Below, piece after piece: positions 4,727-8,556 of a DNA stretch of 8,556 bases. A program made the translations under genes and the position numbers. Source of the stretch: Rubritepida sp. (GTDB lineage Bacteria; Pseudomonadota; Alphaproteobacteria; Acetobacterales; Acetobacteraceae); assembly GCA_028291485.1 (NCBI GenBank), contig JAQGHZ010000382.1, forward strand, positions 1 through 8,556, written 5' to 3'. How positions within the stretch are numbered: the first letter of the stretch is position 1; each line of letters begins with the position of its first letter. The notes beneath the pieces are model-generated. The model searched no databases, was not told the origin of the DNA, and saw nothing but the letters and a program-made list of their open reading frames with translations.

Positions 4727-7495
4727 GTGAGCGACATTCCGAAGCCGGGGCGGCACCCGGGCGAGATTCTGGCCGCGCGAGGCGTGGCCCTGGCCGCGCT
4801 TGGCGGGCCTTGGCTGGCGGCCGTGGCCGCCTCGGGCGTCGCGATCGTGGTAACCGACCCGTGCCTGCCGGATGATCCCGTCATCTATGTGAACACCGCC
4901 TTCGAGGTGCTGACTGGCTATTCGGCCGCCGAGGCCGTGGGCCGCAACTGCCGCTTCCTGCAACCCGAACCCGCCGACGCGGAAGCCCGCGGGCGCATCC
5001 GGGCGGCGCTGGCGACGGGCGCCCCCGTCACCGCCGACCTGCTCAACCGGCGGCGGGACGGCGAGCGTTTCTGGAACCGCATCAGCATCACTACCATCCG
5101 TGACGAGCGCGGCGCGCTGACCTTCCATCTCGCGACGCAGGTCGACGTGAGCAGCGAGTATGCGGACGACGCCGCGGCGCGGGAGCTGCGCCTCAGCCGC
5201 CGCAAGCTCGCCGAAGTGCAGGAGCGGCTGCGGGTGGTCCAGGCCGTCGCGGGCGCGGCCGGCGCCTGGGAGTGGGACATTGCGGGCAAGCGGCTCGTGG
5301 CCGACGCCCGTTTCGCCAGCATCTACGGGCTGGACCTCGTGGCCTCGGCTGCTGGCCTGCCCACCTCCGCCTTTTTCGGCCCGATTCACGAGGAGGACCG
5401 GATGCGGCTCCGGATCGCCGTGGCGGGCGCGCTGCACGGCGCCGAGGTCTTCGCGCGCGACTACCGCGTGGTGGTGGGCGGCGAGGTCCGCTGGGTCTCC
5501 GCCCGCGGTCGCACCTTCCTGGACACCGAGGACCGGCCGGTGCGCTTCGCCGGCGTGCTGACCGACATCACCGACCAGAAGAAGGTCGAGGAACGGCTGC
5601 GCATCGCGCAAACCGCGGGCGAGGTCGGCTCCTTCGAATACGTCGCGGGCTATGGCACGGCCGAGGTCTCGGAGCAGTTCTGCCGCCTGCTCGGGCTGCG
5701 GCCGGCGCAGAGCCTGCCGGTCCGCACCATCAATGCACTGGTGCATCCCGACGATCCCGTGCTCATCCGGAACCGCGACGGCCGCATCAGCTCGGGAACC
5801 GCCTTCCATGAGTTCCGTGTCACCCGTGCCGATACGGGCGAGGAGCGATGGCTGGCCTCGCGCGGGGAATACCGCGCGGGCCTGGCAGGCGGAACCATTT
5901 TCACGGGCGTCATCTACGACATTACCACGACCAAGCGCTCCGAGGCCGCGCTGCGGCTGCTGACGGAAACGCTGGAGGAGCGCGTCGAGGAGCGCACGCA
6001 GGAGCGCGACCGGCTGTGGAACCTCTCGCGCGACCTGCTCAACGTCATCGGTCCCGAAGGGCGGCAGAGGGCAGTCAACCCGGCCTGGACGCGGCTGCTG
6101 GGCTACGACGAGGCGGAGCTCATCGGGACCTCGCTGGAGGCACTGACCCATCTGGAGGATGTACCGACCACCCGATCCTGTCTCGCGGCGCTGCTGCGCG
6201 GCGAGGCGGTTCCGGAATTCGATATCCGCATATGCGCGCGGGACGGCACCTATCGCTGGGTGAGCTGGACCGTCGTTCCGGAGGGCGGGATGATCTACGG
6301 CATCGGCCGAGACGTCACGCGGCGCAAGCAACTGGAGGACCAGCTCCGTCAGAGCCAGAAGATGGAGGCGGTCGGCCAGCTCACGGGTGGCATCGCGCAC
6401 GACTTCAACAACATGCTGACCGGCATCCTGGGCGGCATCGACATGGTGCGCCGCCGGGTGAGCCAGGGACGTATCGACGACGTGGACCGCTTCCTGGACG
6501 CCGCGCTGCAGTCCGGCCAGCGGGCGGCGGCGCTGACGCACCGGCTGCTCGCCTTCTCCCGTCGTCAGACCCTGGACAGCCGGCCGCTCGACGTGGCGGT
6601 CCTGGTGCGGTCGATCGAGGATCTGCTGCGGCGCACGCTCGGCGAGCAGATCGAGTTGACCATCGACATGAGCCCGGATCTGTGGTTCGCGGTGGCCGAC
6701 GACAACCAGCTCGAGAGCGCGATCCTCAACCTGGTGATCAACTCCCGGGATGCCATGCCGGATGGCGGGCGGCTGACCATCGCGGGGCGCAACGCGCATC
6801 TGTCCGCCAGGGACCTCGCGCACAGCGACCGCGGCGAGGCCGGGGATTACGTCGAGATCCGCGTGGCCGATACCGGCCTCGGCATGCCGGCCGATGTACT
6901 CGCGAAGGCCTTCGATCCCTTCTACACCACCAAGCCGCAGGGGCAGGGCACGGGCTTGGGCCTGTCGATGGTCTACGGCTTCATCCAGCAGTCGCGAGGC
7001 GACGTGTTGATCGAAAGCCGGGAAGGGATCGGCACGACTATCCGGCTCTTCCTGCCGCGGCACCATGGCGCGCCGGACGACTCCGCGCTTGCTGCCCCGG
7101 CGGCGGCGCTGCTGCTGGGAACCGGCGAGACGGTCCTGGTGATCGAAGACGATCCCGCTGTCCGCCTGCTGGTGCTGCAGGTGCTGCAGGAGCTGGGGTA
7201 TCACGCGATCGAGACTGCCGATGAGCGGGATGCCGTTCCCATCCTGAGGTCCGAACATCACCTCGACCTTCTGATCAGCGACGTCGGCCTACCGGGCATG
7301 AGCGGGCGGCGGCTCGCCGAGATCGCGCGGGAGAGCCGCCCGAACCTGCCGGTGCTTTTCATGACCGGATACGCCAAGGAGGCGGCCGATCAGGCGAAGT
7401 TCCTCGATGCGGGGATGGAAATCATCACGAAGCCTTTTACTGTGGACGAGCTGGGCCAGCGCGTGAACCGAATCCTTCGGCAGAAGGTTGACTAG
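4727..7495 (+). CDS. LOV-PAS-PAS-PAS hybrid sensor histidine kinase with C-terminal receiver
   Basis: A 922-residue soluble sensor kinase with no visible transmembrane segment. The N-terminal LOV domain (about 35-142) carries the photoactive-cysteine motif GRNCRFLQ (Cys75), the flavin-contacting Asn107 and Asn117 (LLNRRRDGERFWN) and the late Gln138 (ATQVDVS): the full set expected for FMN binding and cysteinyl-flavin adduct formation in blue light. Three PAS-like domains follow (about 173-285, 294-400 and 440-535), the last two separated by a charged heptad-rich coiled coil (about 405-440). The kinase core has H box GGIAHDFNNML (His558), N box Asn672, G1 DTGLGMP (from Asp715) and G2 GTGLGLS (from Gly741). 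The C-terminal receiver has Asp808-Asp809, phospho-acceptor Asp852 (ISDVGLPGMSG) and a KPF lysine. The GTG start is 40 bases after cheC with GGGGG only two or three bases upstream, so the start is less certain than the rest. Confidence 0.93.
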   Translation: MSDIPKPGRHPGEILAARGVALAALGGPWLAAVAASGVAIVVTDPCLPDDPVIYVNTAFEVLTGYSAAEAVGRNCRFLQPEPADAEARGRIRAALATGAPVTADLLNRRRDGERFWNRISITTIRDERGALTFHLATQVDVSSEYADDAAARELRLSRRKLAEVQERLRVVQAVAGAAGAWEWDIAGKRLVADARFASIYGLDLVASAAGLPTSAFFGPIHEEDRMRLRIAVAGALHGAEVFARDYRVVVGGEVRWVSARGRTFLDTEDRPVRFAGVLTDITDQKKVEERLRIAQTAGEVGSFEYVAGYGTAEVSEQFCRLLGLRPAQSLPVRTINALVHPDDPVLIRNRDGRISSGTAFHEFRVTRADTGEERWLASRGEYRAGLAGGTIFTGVIYDITTTKRSEAALRLLTETLEERVEERTQERDRLWNLSRDLLNVIGPEGRQRAVNPAWTRLLGYDEAELIGTSLEALTHLEDVPTTRSCLAALLRGEAVPEFDIRICARDGTYRWVSWTVVPEGGMIYGIGRDVTRRKQLEDQLRQSQKMEAVGQLTGGIAHDFNNMLTGILGGIDMVRRRVSQGRIDDVDRFLDAALQSGQRAAALTHRLLAFSRRQTLDSRPLDVAVLVRSIEDLLRRTLGEQIELTIDMSPDLWFAVADDNQLESAILNLVINSRDAMPDGGRLTIAGRNAHLSARDLAHSDRGEAGDYVEIRVADTGLGMPADVLAKAFDPFYTTKPQGQGTGLGLSMVYGFIQQSRGDVLIESREGIGTTIRLFLPRHHGAPDDSALAAPAAALLLGTGETVLVIEDDPAVRLLVLQVLQELGYHAIETADERDAVPILRSEHHLDLLISDVGLPGMSGRRLAEIARESRPNLPVLFMTGYAKEAADQAKFLDAGMEIITKPFTVDELGQRVNRILRQKVD

Positions 7496-7496
7496 A
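7491..7496. repeat. NCTAGN-type insertion target (ACTAGA) containing the kinase stop codon
   Basis: ACTAGA ends with the base directly before TGTTTGG. IS481 is known to insert at NCTAGN and duplicate those six bases, with element ends starting TGT. The TAG stop of the hybrid kinase lies inside this hexamer. A second copy would be expected at the other end of an intact element, and none can be assigned here because that end is missing. The call depends on the adjacent IS reading. Confidence 0.45.
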
Positions 7497-7590
7497 TGTT
7501 TGGTCCCAGGGTCTGACGGCGCACCGTTTGTCCTGATTCGTCAGGAGGAGGATGCGTAATGGGAAGCGTTCTTCACGGCGGCGCCAGCCG
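7497..7590 (+). mobile_element. Left-end remnant of an IS481-family insertion sequence
   Basis: The segment begins TGT, as IS481-family ends do, immediately after an NCTAGN-type hexamer. It carries a perfect six-base-pair hairpin (TCCTGA, TTCG loop, TCAGGA, 7531-7546), a strong ribosome binding site overlapping it (AGGAGGAGG, 7543-7551), and an ATG at 7559 whose first residues read MGSVLHGGA. From memory that closely resembles the N-terminus of many IS481-family transposases (MGSVLHGSA or MGQVLHGSA followed by TT..). Resemblance stops at about 7590, and ligD, on the other strand, begins its stop codon at 7621. The right end, the rest of the transposase and the second target copy are absent, so this would be a decayed fragment. 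The right boundary is approximate. Confidence 0.55.
7543..7551 (+). promoter_or_regulatory. Strong ribosome binding site of the transposase remnant
   Basis: AGGAGGAGG sits seven bases before the ATG at 7559, an ideal spacing. The other nearby ATG at 7552 directly abuts it and is too close to be used. Its 5' bases form the 3' arm of the 7531-7546 hairpin, so in RNA the site could be partly masked. A site this strong in front of almost no gene is itself a sign of a truncated element. Confidence 0.55.
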
Positions 7591-7720
7591 GACGGACTCG
7601 GGTCCCGTACGCGAGGCGTCTCACCGATCCGGCAAGGCTTGGTCCGCTCGCCCCCAGCCGCGGAGCGCCTTCGACGTTGGTCGCCTCAGCAACTCGGCTG
7701 CACCACCGATGTGCCAGTGA
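7559..7720 (+). pseudogene. Truncated IS481-type transposase start, reading into DNA antisense to ligD
   Basis: The frame from the ATG at 7559 gives 53 residues to a stop at 7718-7720. The first nine (MGSVLHGGA) look like an IS481-family transposase N-terminus. The remainder (rich in Ser, Arg and Pro) has no recognisable helix-turn-helix and no catalytic DDE region, and from 7621 on it is simply the reverse strand of ligD. The native family protein is several hundred residues. This is therefore a broken gene start and not a functional small protein, although the strong ribosome binding site could still drive its translation if the kinase transcript reads through. Confidence 0.45.
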
Positions 7721-8556
7721 TCGGCGCGATCGAGGTTGCGCAGTTCATCCCAGGAAACGGGCACAGCGACCGGGGCACCGGGACGAGCCCGCACCGCAAA
7801 GGGCATCACGGCCGTCGCACCACGCTGGTTCCGCAGATAGTCCACGAAGATCCGACCCTTGCGCCGGGCTCTGGACAACTCGGCTGTGAACCGCTTGGGC
7901 TGGGCCAGAGCGGCAGCGCGGGCAAAGCGATGGGCGAAGTCCTTCACCTGCGGCCACTCCGCCTGCGGTGTCAGCGGTGCGATCACGTGCACGCCCTTAC
8001 CGCCCGTCACCATGGGGAACGTCTCCAGGCCCAACTGCCGCAGCAGATCCCGGAACTCGGCCGCTGCTTCGCGCACCGCCTGAAAGCCGAGCCCTTCATC
8101 AGGATCTAGATCGAAGACCAGCCGGTCCGCCTTCTCCACGTCCTCGATGCGCGAGCCCCATCCGTGAAACTCGATGGTGCCGTTCTGCACGCGCGTCATG
8201 AGGCCGTCCGTGCTCTCGATGAACATGTAGGACTCGCTGGTGCCGTTCTTTTCGCGAATGGGGACCTGCTTCACGAATTCCCCGAAGGCGCCCACGTCGT
8301 GCTTCTGGAAGAAGCACTTCTTGGCCCGGCCTTGGGGGCACCGAATGATCGTCAGGGGCCGCTCGCCGCACCACGGCAGCATCACATCCGCCATCTGCCG
8401 GTAGTAGTCCGCGAGCTGGCCCTTCGTGATCCCAGACTCAGGGAAGAGCACGCGATCGGGATTGCTAATAGTGATGCTCGATGCCGCGGAATCGACGAAC
8501 GCGACAGGCTTGGGCTTCTCGGGCACGACCGCTTCCGGCTTCTTGTCCTCGCGCAG
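7621..8556 (-). CDS. ligD: DNA ligase D, C-terminal polymerase (primase-like) domain (5' end outside window)
   Basis: LigD is the multidomain end-joining enzyme of bacterial NHEJ, working with Ku. This part is the archaeo-eukaryotic-primase-type polymerase domain that fills and extends broken ends, preferring ribonucleotides. Visible motifs in order: SNPDRVLFPESGITKG near the start of the domain; TIEFHGWG; the metal-binding pair in VFDLDPDEG (DLD codons 8104-8112); TGGKGVHVIAPLTP; IFVDYLRN with the third Asp (codon 7840-7842); and ARPGAPVAVPVSWDEL. The C-terminus WGRADQALPDR looks native, so this end is complete. The frame stays open to the right edge with a charged, proline-containing stretch (LREDKKPEAVVPEKPKP). 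This fits the linker in proteins ordered ligase-then-polymerase, so the GTG at 8524-8526 is probably internal. The gene converges on the kinase/IS remnant. A stand-alone polymerase cannot be excluded without the upstream sequence. Confidence 0.92.
   Translation of the reverse strand: MREDKKPEAVVPEKPKPVAFVDSAASSITISNPDRVLFPESGITKGQLADYYRQMADVMLPWCGERPLTIIRCPQGRAKKCFFQKHDVGAFGEFVKQVPIREKNGTSESYMFIESTDGLMTRVQNGTIEFHGWGSRIEDVEKADRLVFDLDPDEGLGFQAVREAAAEFRDLLRQLGLETFPMVTGGKGVHVIAPLTPQAEWPQVKDFAHRFARAAALAQPKRFTAELSRARRKGRIFVDYLRNQRGATAVMPFAVRARPGAPVAVPVSWDELRNLDRADHWHIGGAAELLRRPTSKALRGWGRADQALPDR

Noticed and set aside
4709..7261. An 850-codon open frame on the minus strand opposite the hybrid kinase
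   Set aside because: Its product is rich in Arg, His, Gln and Ala with no recognisable domain, and it mirrors a well-supported kinase gene. Long antisense frames are common in DNA this GC-rich.
7531..7546. TCCTGA-TTCG-TCAGGA hairpin as a transcription terminator for the kinase or ligD
   Set aside because: The stem is only six pairs with no T-run after it on either strand, and it overlaps a ribosome binding site. It is better explained as part of the IS end.
7552..8109. A 185-codon plus-strand frame starting next to a strong ribosome binding site
   Set aside because: The ATG abuts the AGGAGGAGG with no spacing, and most of the frame is antisense to the well-supported ligD polymerase domain. 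The ATG at 7559 in another frame fits the site better.
1..8556. CRISPR arrays, tRNA or rRNA genes, riboswitches, prophage or defence modules
   Set aside because: No spaced direct repeats, no RNA-gene signatures and no defence or phage proteins were seen. Apart from the 125-base IS region, the 40-base gap at 4687-4726 and the 47-base gap at 3621-3667, the window is coding.

Overview
The window is very GC-rich DNA with tightly packed genes. The gene families point to an alphaproteobacterium, perhaps a Rhodospirillales/Acetobacteraceae-type organism; that placement is inferred from family resemblance and base composition, not measured.

Positions 1-7495 hold one plus-strand signal-transduction cluster: the catalytic end of cheB (its receiver domain lies before the window), cheR, a cheA with an unusual segment where P2 would be, a small STAS-like protein, a stand-alone receiver protein, a CheC-type phosphatase with both active sites intact, and a 922-residue hybrid histidine kinase. 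That kinase starts with a complete LOV (blue-light, FMN) domain. The first four genes are joined by three identical GTGA stop/start overlaps. The receiver and CheC genes share an ATGA overlap. A 47-base AT-richer gap with a good ribosome binding site, and a possible promoter just upstream, divides the CheB-CheR-CheA-STAS block from the receiver-CheC-LOV-kinase block.

Reading it as one pathway: CheA phosphorylates CheB and probably the stand-alone receiver. CheR and CheB set receptor methylation. CheC removes phosphate from a receiver. The LOV kinase could feed light information into the same phosphate pool. No cheW or receptor gene is in the window, so whether the output is taxis or another chemosensory-controlled behaviour cannot be decided here.

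Positions 7497 to about 7590 look like the left end of an IS481-family insertion sequence. They start with TGT directly after an ACTAGA target that contains the kinase stop codon, and include a hairpin, a strong ribosome binding site and the first nine or ten codons of the transposase. The rest of the element is missing.

Positions 7621-8556, minus strand, encode the C-terminal polymerase domain of DNA ligase D (bacterial non-homologous end joining). The gene runs off the right edge of the window and is unrelated in function to the signalling cluster.
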